Source: Chitinophagales bacterium (GTDB lineage Bacteria > Bacteroidota > Bacteroidia > Chitinophagales > CAIODY01). From it: 64,000 nucleotides of DNA. Shown piece after piece: positions 48,897 to 61,900 of the stretch. The stretch is taken from positions 1 through 64,000 of the forward strand of contig CANFST010000010.1 in NCBI GenBank assembly GCA_947449695.1, read 5' to 3'. The notes under the pieces were generated by a model. It was not told where the DNA came from, made no database searches, and worked only from the letters and a program-made list of their open reading frames with translations. Position 1 is the stretch's first letter, and the number at the start of each line of letters is the position of its first letter. The position numbers and the translations under genes were made by a program.

Positions 48897-49754
48897 TTGT
48901 ACAATATTATTTTTGCCTGTTCGTTATTAATCCAATTGAAAACAGTCAGAAATATTTTATTGGCAATTGCTTTTATCAGCAGCACTTCAGTGTATGCTCA
49001 ATTTGATGAAGTGGGCATAGAGGGCGGCATTGCCAACTATTTTGGCGATTTGAATATTGGTTCAAGTTTTAAAGATTATAAACCAGCAGTAGGTGTTTTT
49101 TATCGCCGAAATCTGTCCCCCTATTTCGCATGGAAATCAAATTTGAATGCAGGGCAATTGGCTTTTGATAGTAAGCTAAATAGCAATGCTTATTGGCAAT
49201 ATCAAAATTTGAATTTCAGAGCAACCTTCGCCGAAGCCACTACTGTTATGGAGTTTAACTTTTTCAAGTATAAATCAAACAAAGTAAAAGATTGCCGCTG
49301 GAGTCCTTTTGTATTCTTTGGTTTTGGTATGATGTATTACGATTTGCAAGGTAAATATGACGGCAAATGGATTGCTTTGCCGCCTTTAGCTACCGAAGGG
49401 AAATCTTATAATACATTACTGTTTGTGTTGCCATTTGGCGGCGGATTGAAATTCAATATTGCAAAGTATATTACGTTAGAAATTGAAGAAGTATATCATC
49501 ACACTTATTCTGACCATTTAGATGATGTAAGTAGCAACTATACTGGCAAAGCAATTTATGTAAATAATAACCCAACCAATATTGCTGACCCTTCCAATCC
49601 TGCTAATCCCTTGAGTCATTTATCAGGCAAGCAACGGGGTGAACAATTCAAAGATAAATATCTGCTCACTTTCATTTCATTAAGTTATACTTTTCATACG
49701 CCGCATTGCCCCAACCCTGATGTAAATGATGGTTTTGAGATTTTTGATAAATAG
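48897..49754 (+). CDS. DUF6089-like outer-membrane beta-barrel protein
   Basis: DEVGIEGGIANYFGDLNIGSSFKDYKPAVGVFYRRNLSPYFAWKSNLNAGQL...; true start uncertain. Confidence 0.75.
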   Translation: MYNIIFACSLLIQLKTVRNILLAIAFISSTSVYAQFDEVGIEGGIANYFGDLNIGSSFKDYKPAVGVFYRRNLSPYFAWKSNLNAGQLAFDSKLNSNAYWQYQNLNFRATFAEATTVMEFNFFKYKSNKVKDCRWSPFVFFGFGMMYYDLQGKYDGKWIALPPLATEGKSYNTLLFVLPFGGGLKFNIAKYITLEIEEVYHHTYSDHLDDVSSNYTGKAIYVNNNPTNIADPSNPANPLSHLSGKQRGEQFKDKYLLTFISLSYTFHTPHCPNPDVNDGFEIFDK

Positions 49755-49884
49755 CATTTCAGCTTTTTTGGAAATTATTATTGCTCAAAATTTCTAACAC
49801 TTGTTTTTAAATGTGTGTAAGAAAATGTTTTGTTTTTGAATTGCAAGCTGCTTCAATTTAATTTAGCACTCACAAAATTTGTTT

Positions 49885-51195
49885 ATGGAATCAACAGCAT
49901 TCGAAGTTATTGGCGGAAAAAAATTAAGTGGCGAAATCACACCACAAGGCGCAAAGAATGAGGCTTTGCAGATTATTTCAGCCGTATTATTAACCGAAGA
50001 AAAAATAACGATTAGTAATATTCCGCAGATTCGTGATGTGCTGGCGTTGATTGATTTGATGAGAGATTTTGGTGTGGTGGTGAATAAAATTGCTGACGAC
50101 ACTTATTCCTTCGAGGCAAAAGATGTGAATTTAGATTTTATGCAAAGCGAAGCATTTCGCAAAAAAGGCGGCGCACTTCGTGGCTCCATCATGATTCTTG
50201 GACCATTATTAGCTCGATACAAAAAAGCATTTATGCCAAAACCAGGCGGTGATAAAATTGGCAGACGCCGCTTGGATACTCACTTTATAGGCTTTCAAAA
50301 TTTGGGTGCAAAATTTAATTTTGATAGCAACGATGGCTTTTTTAGCATTGATGCAAAAGAATTAAAGGGATGCTACATGTTGCTGGATGAGGCTTCAGTA
50401 ACTGGCACAGCCAATATTATCATGGCGGCAGTGATGGCAAACGGCAAAACAACAATTTTCAATGCCGCCTGTGAGCCTTATCTACAGCAGCTTTGCAACA
50501 TGTTAAATAGAATGGGCGCAAAAATTTCGGGCATTGGCAGCAATTTAATTTCGATTGAAGGCGTTGAAAAATTGGGCGGTACCGAACATCGTTTGTTGCC
50601 CGATATGATTGAAGTAGGTAGCTTTATTGGCTTGGCGGCAGTTACACAATCTGAAATAAAAATTAAAGGAACTGGCTACGAACATTTGGGTTTGATACCC
50701 ACCGTTTTCCGCAGATTAGGAATTGACTTTGAAGAAAAAAATGATGACATAATTGTGCATGGTAGCAAACCTTATGAGATTCAAACCTTTATTGATGGCT
50801 CGATTCTGACGGTGGATGATGCGCCATGGCCTGGCTTCACCCCCGATTTAATTAGTATCGTTTTAGTAACTTCTATTTTCGCAAAAGGCTCGGTGTTGAT
50901 TCATCAAAAAATGTTTGAGAGCCGATTATTTTTTACTGATAAATTAATTGAAATGGGCGCACAGATTATTTTATGCGACCCACATCGTTGCACGGTGATT
51001 GGAAACAATCGCTCACATCAACTTCGTGGCATCAGCATGACAAGCCCCGACATCAGAGCTGGTGTGGCTTTGCTGATTGCAGCTTTATCAGCCAATGGAA
51101 AATCTACCATTCATAACATCGAACAAATTGACCGCGGTTATCAATTTATTGATAAACGATTAATGGCTTTGGGAGCAGATTTAAAAAGGATTTAA
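49885..51195 (+). CDS. murA: UDP-N-acetylglucosamine 1-carboxyvinyltransferase
   Basis: AFEVIGGKKLSGEITPQGAKNEALQIISA, SPDIRAGVALLIAAL. Confidence 0.95.
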   Translation: MESTAFEVIGGKKLSGEITPQGAKNEALQIISAVLLTEEKITISNIPQIRDVLALIDLMRDFGVVVNKIADDTYSFEAKDVNLDFMQSEAFRKKGGALRGSIMILGPLLARYKKAFMPKPGGDKIGRRRLDTHFIGFQNLGAKFNFDSNDGFFSIDAKELKGCYMLLDEASVTGTANIIMAAVMANGKTTIFNAACEPYLQQLCNMLNRMGAKISGIGSNLISIEGVEKLGGTEHRLLPDMIEVGSFIGLAAVTQSEIKIKGTGYEHLGLIPTVFRRLGIDFEEKNDDIIVHGSKPYEIQTFIDGSILTVDDAPWPGFTPDLISIVLVTSIFAKGSVLIHQKMFESRLFFTDKLIEMGAQIILCDPHRCTVIGNNRSHQLRGISMTSPDIRAGVALLIAALSANGKSTIHNIEQIDRGYQFIDKRLMALGADLKRI

Positions 51196-51197
51196 AA

Positions 51198-52154
51198 TTA
51201 TTTTCTTTCTTTATAAATAGAATATAAAATTGCAATGCCTAATGCCATCAAAATAATCATTAAGGAAAGCAAAGTAGTGATGTGAATGTTGAAAATTTCT
51301 AACAGCATTTTAGCCCCAATAAAAATTAAAACTATTGAGATACCTTGTTGCAAATAATTAAAACGCTTGATAATATTACTCAATAAAAAAAACATCGAGC
51401 GCAAGCCCATCACGGCAAAAATATTACTGCTGTAAATGATTAATTTATTTTGTGTAACACTAAAAACAGCCGGAATACTGTCAATCGCAAAAACCACATC
51501 AGTGGTTGCAATTATCCAAATAACAAGAAACAGTGGGGTATAAATTTTTTTACCATGTTCATTTATCCTAAATGAAGTGGTAGTTACATCATTGCTAAAA
51601 GGCAAATATTTTTTCAACCACCTATAAATAATATTTGTTTCGGGTGAATAATTTTCATTTTCGTTTTCCTCTTTTTCAAAAAATATTTTTGTGCCTGTGT
51701 AAATCAATATTGCACCAAAAACATATAAAACAAAGTGGAATTGCTCAATTAATACACTGCCTAAACCAATAAAAATGCCTCGGAAAATGATTGCTCCAAT
51801 TATGCCCCAAAACAAGATTCGTTGATGTAAGCTTTGCGGCATTTGAAAATATTTTAATATAAGAATAAATACAAAAATATTATCAGTTGATAGGCTCCAC
51901 TCCATTAAATAGCTGCTGAAAAATTGAGCACCAGTTTCATTCCCTTGAGTTACCCATAAAATAATTCCAAAAAGAACAGCAGTGGTAAACCAGAAACCTG
52001 TTTGTAAAAGTGTGTTTTTAAATGTTGGGATATGATGTCGATTTTGAAATAATCCTAAGTCAAGCAAAATTACAATGATTAGCAAAATAGCGAATCCAAT
52101 AGCAAAGCTGTTTGCGCTAATATTTAAAGCAGATAAAAATAGTTGGAGTAACAA
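51198..52154 (-). CDS. TerC/Alx family membrane protein
   Basis: MEWSLSTDNIFVFILIL, TDVVFAIDSIPAVFSVTQ, FAVMGLRSMFFLL. Confidence 0.92.
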   Translation of the reverse strand: MLLQLFLSALNISANSFAIGFAILLIIVILLDLGLFQNRHHIPTFKNTLLQTGFWFTTAVLFGIILWVTQGNETGAQFFSSYLMEWSLSTDNIFVFILILKYFQMPQSLHQRILFWGIIGAIIFRGIFIGLGSVLIEQFHFVLYVFGAILIYTGTKIFFEKEENENENYSPETNIIYRWLKKYLPFSNDVTTTSFRINEHGKKIYTPLFLVIWIIATTDVVFAIDSIPAVFSVTQNKLIIYSSNIFAVMGLRSMFFLLSNIIKRFNYLQQGISIVLIFIGAKMLLEIFNIHITTLLSLMIILMALGIAILYSIYKERK

Positions 52155-52279
52155 TGTGGTGGCAAAATTATCATTTCCGATTGGTATTTGTTTTTAAAAA
52201 TTGTGATAAAAAAGTTTAGGATAAAAAAATTTATTTTACCTTCGATAAAGCAAATGTTGATTAACAACAAATCAGTTGA

Positions 52280-52729
52280 ATGAAAATTTTAAAAATCATT
52301 AAATCGTCTGTTCCGCAACCTATTGAAGTGGAAGCCATGCTGAATTTATTGTATTCATCCAATTGGGTTTTATCAAGTTTGAACAAACATTTCAAGCCTT
52401 ATGGTATTACGCAGCAGCAATATAATGCATTACGAATTTTAAGAGGGCAGTATCCCAAACCAGCCAATGTAAGATTAGTTCGTGAACGATTGTTGGTGAA
52501 ATTAAGCGATACATCACGATTAGTTGACCGCTTGGTAAAAAATGAATGGGTTACCCGAAAAATTAATAAAAGTGATGGGAGGGCTGTAGATATTATCATC
52601 ACCGAAAAAGGATTAGCCTTATTGAAAACAATTGATGAAGCGGAGCCATTAATGCTAAAAATTATGCAAAATCTTTCCGAAGCCGAACTGCATCAACTCA
52701 GTAAATTATTAGAAACTTTAAGAGGCTAA
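52280..52729 (+). CDS. MarR family transcriptional regulator
   Basis: YGITQQQYNALRILRGQYPKPANVRLVRERLLVKLSDTSRLVDRLVKNEWVTRK. Confidence 0.88.
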   Translation: MKILKIIKSSVPQPIEVEAMLNLLYSSNWVLSSLNKHFKPYGITQQQYNALRILRGQYPKPANVRLVRERLLVKLSDTSRLVDRLVKNEWVTRKINKSDGRAVDIIITEKGLALLKTIDEAEPLMLKIMQNLSEAELHQLSKLLETLRG

Positions 52730-52976
52730 AAACTCCTATGTTTTCTCGTTGAAATGTTGACAAAATGTGGACAATTGATTTTGTTATTTTTTGGTGTAGG
52801 GTATGTTTTAGTGTTAAATTGCTTAGGTTTTTAAGTAAAAAAACGTAAAGTAATGTTAAACATTACATAATACAAAACACGATGATAAATCAATGATTTA
52901 TAACAAATTTTGCATCTTATTTTAGAATACACTATTTACAAATCCCAAACCCTATCAACTAAAAACATTCATCCTC

Positions 52977-55900
52977 ATGAAACGAAACCTTACCCGTTCG
53001 CTTTTAGCTACCGCTTTCTTGTTTATTTTCTGTTCGGTCTCTAACATAAGTTGGGGGCAAACAACGGCTTTTGTTGATGCTTTCGGAAGAAGCAGCTTAA
53101 CAACAAGCGCACCCACAACTTACAGCGTTTCTGGAAGTGGAACACAGGCAATTGCTGCAAGTTTCAGTTCTTCACAAGGTAATTCCTTACAATTAAAAGG
53201 TGCAGCATCAACAACAGGGAATGAATATGTGAGTGGTTTAATTTCTTCATTTTCTTCTTTCAATTCGGTTTTGTCGTCTAATTCAGGTCTTGTAACATGG
53301 ACTGTTAATGTTAATACTACGAGAAGTTCTACCTTATCTGGAATCAGCACCTCTGGTGCATCCTCTTATGGACAAGCCGTTATACTTGCAGGAACGAGTG
53401 GAACATTTTCAAGTGGAAATGGTTACGCACTTGTCTATGGACCCTCAGGATCAAGAAATTATGAGTTAATATCTTACAATGGAGGAATTGCTACAACAAA
53501 GACTGTAATCATTAACTCTGGTACAAATGATTTTTCTGGCGCAACTAATTATGTTTCCCTTAAAGTTACTTACAATCCATCAGGTAATTTATGGTCATTG
53601 TATGTCAGAGATGATGGATCAAGCGATTGGACGGATGCTGGAACAGGAACATTTACACAAATTGGTTCTGCAACAGCTAATACAGATTACACGAGCTCTA
53701 CCATGGTTGCCTTTGGATTTTTTTGTAACCATTCCAATCCAGCAAGTCCACCAACGTTTAATTTCGACAATTTTAAAGTAACAGTTCCAACAGTAGCTAC
53801 TAACTATTATTGGAATGGCAGCAATACATCAGCATTAAGTGGTAACTGGAATGCTAGTTCAAATTATTTTAGCACACCAACTGCAACAACAACATTAGCC
53901 CCTTGGGTAGATGGTTCATCTAATATTGCCAATTTTCAAACGACCAATGGCGGTACAGTTACTTTGGTAGCCAATCGTACTTTTAATCAAGCCAATATAT
54001 CGGGAACTAATTTTATTTTCTCGACAGCCAATGGTGGTGGTTCGGGTTATCAATTAAATGGACCAATTGTTTTGGCTGCTAGTGCTGCACTTCAAATGCC
54101 TGTTGATAATAGTTTAACCAATGATGCAACATTAGATTTATTAGGGAATCTATCAGGGGGAAGTTCATCGGCATTAAATATTCGTTGTAACACCACCACT
54201 GCTGGTAGTTCATCACGTATAAATTTAGCAGCAAACAACGTGGCTGTTTCAGTTCCTACAGTTAATATAACAGGTTCAAGTACATCACAAGCAGGTTTTG
54301 TAGCCACTGCCACTGGCACTGCTGTTTCATCAAATATTGTAAATAATTCATCTGCTGCAACTATGATTGGTGCTACAGGTAGCAATGATATTACAGTAAC
54401 AGGAAACATGAGTGGCAGCGGTTCGGTTTTGTTTGCTGCAGGGCAAAATGGAGGTAATGGAAACATTACATTAACCCCATCTACTAGTAATACTTATAAT
54501 GGCACCACTTATTTTAATGGCGGAACTGGAACAGTTAAATTAGGCAATGTAAATGGATTGTCGTCTTCATCCGATATTGTGATGGGAGCTAATTCTACAT
54601 TTGGGCAAACATTAGATTTGAATGGTTATAGTCCAACTTTTCAATCATTAGCCTCAAATGGTGGAACAGGAAATATTACCAACAACTCAACTACTGCCAA
54701 CAGCACATTAACTGTGAATCAAACCAGTACAAAAACGTTTGGATTAGTAATTAGCGATGGTTCAAATAAAACAACTGCGGTAACAAAATCTGGTTCGGGT
54801 TCACTCACCTTAAGTGCTGTTAATACCTACACAGGCGGAACATCAGTAAGTGGTGGAACATTAGTGGTTTCAGGCAATACCTCTGCTTCAGGTGCTTATA
54901 CAGTTTCAAATGCAACGCTGAATATTACAGGGACGCCTACAGTTCCTGCAAGCTTTAACTTAAACTCAAATGGTATTTTATTAATCCCAGGTCATGCTAA
55001 TACTGGAACAAACCCAACAAGTTTTACTGCTGGATATCTTACTATGAATGGTGGAACAATCCAATGCAATGGAAGCGGAATTGATTTTAGTAATTCATCA
55101 GCAAAATATAAAGGAATTACATTGAGCAGTGGCGGTGGCACAATGGATGCAAATGGTGCAAACACCATCACATTGCAACCAACAATTTCGGGAACTGGTG
55201 GGTTAACACTCACCAACACTGGTGCTGCAGGGGGTATTGTTTTGGTAAACCAAGGCTCAAATAATGGTACAGCAAACACCTCGGCGCATACCTATTCTGG
55301 AGGAACAACAATTAATGGAAACACTAATGGCATAACTGTAAGAGTAGGCGGCGCTAATGCTTTCCCAACTACAACTGCATTAAACTTGAGCACATCAAAT
55401 GCTACTTTAGATTTAACCAATAATGGTGCTGGAAATTATAGCACTCAGGTAGGTTCATTAACTGGAAGTGGAAATATTACTTTAGGAAGTGCAACACTAA
55501 CCGTTTCGGGTACATCAAGCACTTCTTACTCAGGAGTAATGAGTGGTACTGGAGGTTTAACAAAAGCCGGAAGCAGTACATTGACACTATCTAATTCAAA
55601 TACTTATTCAGGTGCAACCAGTATTAATGGGGGTGCAATTTCAGTGAGTGCAGACAATAATTTAGGAACGGCCCCGGGTTCAGCAACTGCTGGAAATATT
55701 GTGTTGGGTGGCGGCACTTTATCTGCATCAGCTGGATTTACTTTAAATAGTAACCGCGGCATTGCTTTAACTGCTTCAACCAGCAGCGCAATTGATGTAG
55801 CAACTTCTCAAACGCTTGTTTATGGTGGAATTATTTCAGGTGGAGCATCAGGAAACCTTTCAAAAACATCAGCAGGTACATTAACATTCAGTGGAACAAA

Positions 55901-58900
55901 CACATATCCTGCAACAACTACTGTAAGCGCTGGTACTTTGAATTTGACTGGAAGTTTAGCTTCAGCAACAACTATTAACAGCGGCGCAACTTTGAGTGGA
56001 ACTGGCTCTACAAGCGGAACTTGCAGCATTTCAGGGACAATAAGTCCTGCTACATCAGGCACAATAGGCACCTTAAGCACTGGAAATTTTTCTATGGCTA
56101 ATGGAAGTGCTTATACTTTGGATATCACAGATGTTGGAACCTTAAATACTAATTGTGATAAAATTGCAGCAACAGGCACTTTTACAATTGCTCCCACCAC
56201 CACTATTAATGCAACTTTCAGCGGAAATGGAATTTCAAATTTTGTTCCCAACGCCACTTATAGTTGGGTTATTGGAACATATACTTCTGGCACACCTTCA
56301 ATTGGAACTGTTAATGTGAATGTAAGCGGAATTACTCCTCAAGGCCAATTCACAGTGAGTGCAAGTGGCGGCAATATAGTTCTGACCTATACCCCAACTA
56401 CATTAACCATTTCATCGCAAGCCGCAACAGCTACAAATTTAACACAAAACAGTACCAACAACAATATTTATACTTTGATTGGAACGGCATCAGGAGCTAC
56501 AGTTACAGTTAATGCGGTAACTTTTACTGGAATTTATACTGCAGCTGATTTAACTAATTTCAAATTATATTACAACACAACTGGAACATTCGGGACTACA
56601 ACTCAATTAGGAAGCACAATTACTTCAATTCCTGCAAGTGGAAACACAATAACTTTTTCAGGATTGAGTCAATCAATCGCAGTTGGCACACCTAGCTATT
56701 TTTATTTAACTGCCGATATTCCTTGTGCTGCAACTGGTGGAAATACTTTACAAATCAATGCTGTAGCTACAACCGATGTTGGTACAACATCTGCTGTAGC
56801 TGGCACAACATCAGCCGGTTCAAGTTTGAGTGTGGTAACAACAACACCTAACAATGTGGGTTCGGTTACGCCAACAGCTGGCAATAATCAAGTTTCCGTT
56901 GCTTTTGCAACGCCAAGCGGCTGTTATAGTGAAGTGATGATAGTTGCTACATCCACTAATGCCAACAACAATGGTACACCAACAGGCAATGGAAATAGCT
57001 ATACTGCCAGTTTAACTTATGGTAGCGGAACTGCTTTTGGAAATGGATTTGTTGTTTACAAAGGCTCAACCTCACCACAAGTGGTTACAGGATTGACTAA
57101 CGGAACTTTGTATTATTTCAAAGTATTTACAAGAAATGGAACATCCTGGAGTAGTGGTGTAGAATCAAGTGCAACACCTGCATTGATTCCTACAACCATT
57201 TATTCACAAGGATTTGAAACAGGAACATTATCAAGCCCTAACTATTCAGGCGGTGCTACAATGGATGCAAACTTGAGCAGTTCAAATTGGAGCGTTGCTT
57301 CTACAGCAGTTTTATTCACTGGAAGTGGTGGCTCAGGAACAAATGCGTTAGGCGTTAATCCATCAGCAACAAACGCTTCGCCATATACTTTAACATTTAA
57401 TGTTGCAAGCGGCTATCAACTTTCTGTAACAGCTTATAATTATTGGCGACAAACATCTACAAATGGAGCGTCAGTAACTTCAATCACTATTAATGGAACA
57501 ACTATCACTACTGGTTCTGTTACATGCCCTACTGCAGGTGCAAATATTGGCTCAACAAGTGTTGCCAATACAATATCAGGATTAACAGGAACAATAACTG
57601 TTTTGGTAAATATTAGTGGTAGTGGCTCATTTAGATTAGATGATTTTACTTTAATAGGAAATGTAACCACTGTTCCGAATTATTATTTAGCGACTAATTC
57701 AGACCCAACAATAGCTGCTAATTGGAGCACCAACACCAATGGAATTGGGGGAACTCAACCTACATCAATGTCTGTTGCTGGAAATTGGTATGTAACACAA
57801 AACAGCAATACACCAACCACAGCATGGGCAAATAGTTGGACACCAAGTGGAACTGTTTATATAGCTGCAAGTTCAACTTTTAACATTGCTGGCACGATGG
57901 ATTTAAGTAGCTCAACCCAAATAGTTGCTTTAGGTTCATCAGCAACTATTAACGCTACGGCAAATGGATATATTAAAACCAGCAACAGCAACGGGTTTTA
58001 TGGTAGTACATCTACTTCCATCAGCAATTCAAACAGCCCAACAATCAGCTTGAACACAGCATCAACAGTTGAGTACAATAGCATAAGCACACAATCCGTA
58101 ACCACAAGTGTTACTTATGGAAACGTGAAATTCACGGGGAGTGGTGGTACTTACAATATTTCATCGGCTTTAGGAACAAGTGGTTCGCCTTATGTTTTTG
58201 CCAATGGAACTTTGTCTTTATTGGCCGGAACGCTTTATTTATCAACTGCGGCGGCGAATACAAGTTATATTTCAGTAGGAAATGTTTCCATCACTGGTGG
58301 TACTTTAGATAATTTATCAACTGCATCTGGCACATCATGTTATTTGTATATAAGTGGTAACTGGTCGCAAAGTGCAGGCATAGTCCAGTTTTCAGGCAGT
58401 GGCTATGGCAAAATAATTTTTAGTGGTGGAGCTTCATCTACCTATTCAGGATTAACTTCCAGCTCAAGTTTTACTTATTGGTTAATGCAAGTTACTAACT
58501 CAACAACATTGACTTTGAACAGCAATGTGGCGTTAAATGGATTTACAAATGGCACCAATGTTTTTACACTTGATTTAAGCTCAACTTTGATTGATGGCGG
58601 ATATACAATTTTAGCGAACAACTCAAGCGGAACCACCAGTGGCAATGCTTTTGTGATTAGCGGCAATTATAAAGCAAGCAACAAAAATGGTTTTTCAGGA
58701 ACAGTGTCAACAACTATTTCAACTTCATCAACCTCATTGCAACTTAGCAGCAGCACTTATAATTTAATTTCATTAGGAAGTTCATCAACTGTTGAATATG
58801 CAGCAACAACAGGCACACAAACAGTTAGCGCAAGAAGCGATTACAACAATATGACATTATCAGGTGGCAGCGCAAAAACATTAGGCGGTGCATCAACTGT

Positions 58901-61900
58901 GTCAGGCGTTTTAACTTTGACAAATGGAATTTTGACAACTACTTCCACCAATTTATTAACGATGACAAATACTGCAAACACTGCAATATCAGGCGGTTCA
59001 ACTACTTCATTTATTAATGGACCAATCACTTGGACTTTAGGGACTGCGTCATCAGGCACTTACATTGTTCCTGTTGGCGGAAACTCAACTTATTACCCAA
59101 TGGCATTTACAGCAGGAACAATTTCTAGTGGAAGTCCAACAATCAATGTGCAAGCATTTGCATCTGCACCAACTGGAACTGCCGATGGAAGCACCATTGC
59201 AGCCGTTGGAACAGAATATTGGAAAGTTATAACTACTGGTTCAACATTTTCTGCTTCATCTTTTTCATTAGCAAAAACTATAAGTTTAGGCTCAATGAAT
59301 GTTATTGCTAAAAGCATTACCAATGGGGCTTTGAGCTTTTCAAGCTTTGGCGGAAGTTCGGGAACTGTGAGCAGCACAACAGGGTTGGTGAACAGCAGCA
59401 GTGGCTTGAATGGTGCATCAACACTGTATTTGTGCTTTGGCCAAACATTTCAAACTTATTATTTAAAATCTGGGGGCGCTACAAATAATTTGACAGATTG
59501 GTTTAGCAACAGCAACGGAACTGGCTCTAATCCTACATCTTTTACAGGTATTGGTATTTATTGGAACGTCATTAACAACACTTCAGTAACTAATGCAGCA
59601 GCTTGGGCTTTGGGCAGCAATTCAAAAATAATTGTAGGCGACGGAACAAATGCAACAGCATTCACCATTCCATCATCAGCTGCCATTACAGGTACAATGG
59701 ATGTTTTAAACAATGGTAATTTAATTATTCAATCATCCACTACCCCAACTTTAGGAACAATTTCAACAGGAAGTACTGTAACCTATGATGGCACATTGGC
59801 TCAAACTATTACAGCTACAACTTATCATAACCTAGTAATTTCAGGAAACCGTGGCACAAATGCAATTACCTTGCCTTCGCGACAAATAACTGTTAACAAC
59901 ACCTTTGACCCAAGCACTTTTAGTTCAACAGCAACAACACCTGTGGTTGTAAATACAGATACCTTCAATTTCAGTAGTGCAAGTTCACAAACAGTTCCTG
60001 CATTTTATTATGGCAGATTAAATTTAGGAACAGGACCTAGAACTTGGGCTTCCAGCGGCATTATTGATATCAATCAAGGATTTACGCCAACTTCAGGAAC
60101 CAATACAATAACTGGTAGTACAATTCGATATTCTTCAACTTTATCAGGTTGGATTTTATCTTCATTCACTACCAACTTTTCAGGTTATCAATATTACAAC
60201 TTAATATTTTCAGGCAGCGGTTCTTGGTCAATGAATAATTTAGCATTGAAAGTTAAAAATGATTTAACGGTTTCAGCAGGAACATTAATCTTGAATGGCT
60301 CATCATCCAATTCCAATGCGGTTTTCATTGTGGATGGAAAAGTAACTTTAAGTGGCGGAACAATTTTAACAAACAGCAATACTACATATTCATCAACATT
60401 TAATATAGGCGGAGATTTTACTTTGAATGGCGGAACGCTTACTCGTTCAGCAGGTGCAGCTGCGGCTTCTTTGGTTTTTAATAGCCCATCATCAATACAA
60501 AGTTATTCGCAAACATCTGGAACAATTTCTGGAACAATGTCAATTAATGTAGGAACCGGCTCGACAACGAACACCTTAAAATTATCTACTAACATGACTT
60601 TGGGATCGGCAACAAGCAATAATATCACTGTAAATGTTTTGAATGGTTCAGCGATTGATTTCGGAACAAATATTCTTACGCAAAACTCAACTGGCGGAAT
60701 TTTTAATTTGCAAAGTGGTGCCAATTTGTATTCGGGAAATGCAAATGGAATTGTGGCATCAATTCCAAATTCTGGTTCTGTGCAGGTTTCAAATATTACT
60801 TATAGTACTGGTGCAAACTATATTTTCAACGGCAGCGTTAATCAAATCACTGGAACTGGTCTGCCTGCTACAGTTAATAATTTAACAATTAATAATTCAG
60901 CATCAAGCGGTATTGTTAGTTTAACAGTTTCTACATCACCTAACAATTTATTTTTGAATGGTGGCTTTTTCAAAATTCCTTCGAGTGTTAATTTAAATAT
61001 CCCAACAAGTGTCGCCATTAGTTCAAATGGCGGCGATTTTGAATCTTCATCAACAGGCAATGTGAATTTTGCAGGAAGTAATTTGGTGAGTGGAACCGTC
61101 AATTTTTATCCAACCATCAACATCAACGGAACAGTAGATTTTGGAAGTGCTTCAGCAATTTATAGCACTATGAAAATGAATAATGGTGGCAGTATAATTA
61201 ATAACCCACCAGTTTATATTACTGGATCAACATTGCAGTATAACGCATCCGCAAATCGCGGATTAGAGTGGAGTGCTACCATCAATCAAGGGTATCCTTA
61301 TCATGTTCAAATCAGCAACAATTCAACATTTAATGTAAGTGGTGGAACCCCTTCTACAGCTCGTCAATGTGGTGGAGATGTTACAATTGACAATGGATCA
61401 ACATTCACCATGAATTCAACTGCTGATCAAATGACTGCGCCGGTAACTATTAAAGGAAATGTCAATATCAATGGAACACTTGAATTATCAGGTGTTTCAA
61501 GCGGTGATTTAGTTGTAAATGGAAACTGGACAAGAGCCAACGGAGCAACATTTACTCAACATCAAAGAAAAGTAACTTTCAACGGTGCTACACCGCAAAC
61601 TATCACTGCCGCTGGTGCTACAGCCGAAACTTTTGGGGCTATCGAAATTAATAATACATCTTCATTAACCGCAGCTAACAATGGCGTATTGATGGCAGCT
61701 GGTACTAACCTAATTATCAACGATAGTATTATTTTAACGCATGGCAAATTAAATGTTGGCAGTGGCGAATTACAGATTCAAAACACCAATACCAATGCTA
61801 TCAAAGGGCACCAAGCTATTTCGGGCAACCCGAATTCTTCACCATCTTTTGTAGTAGGAGCTATTCGCCGAAAAATTTCAACATCGGCTACTGATTATGA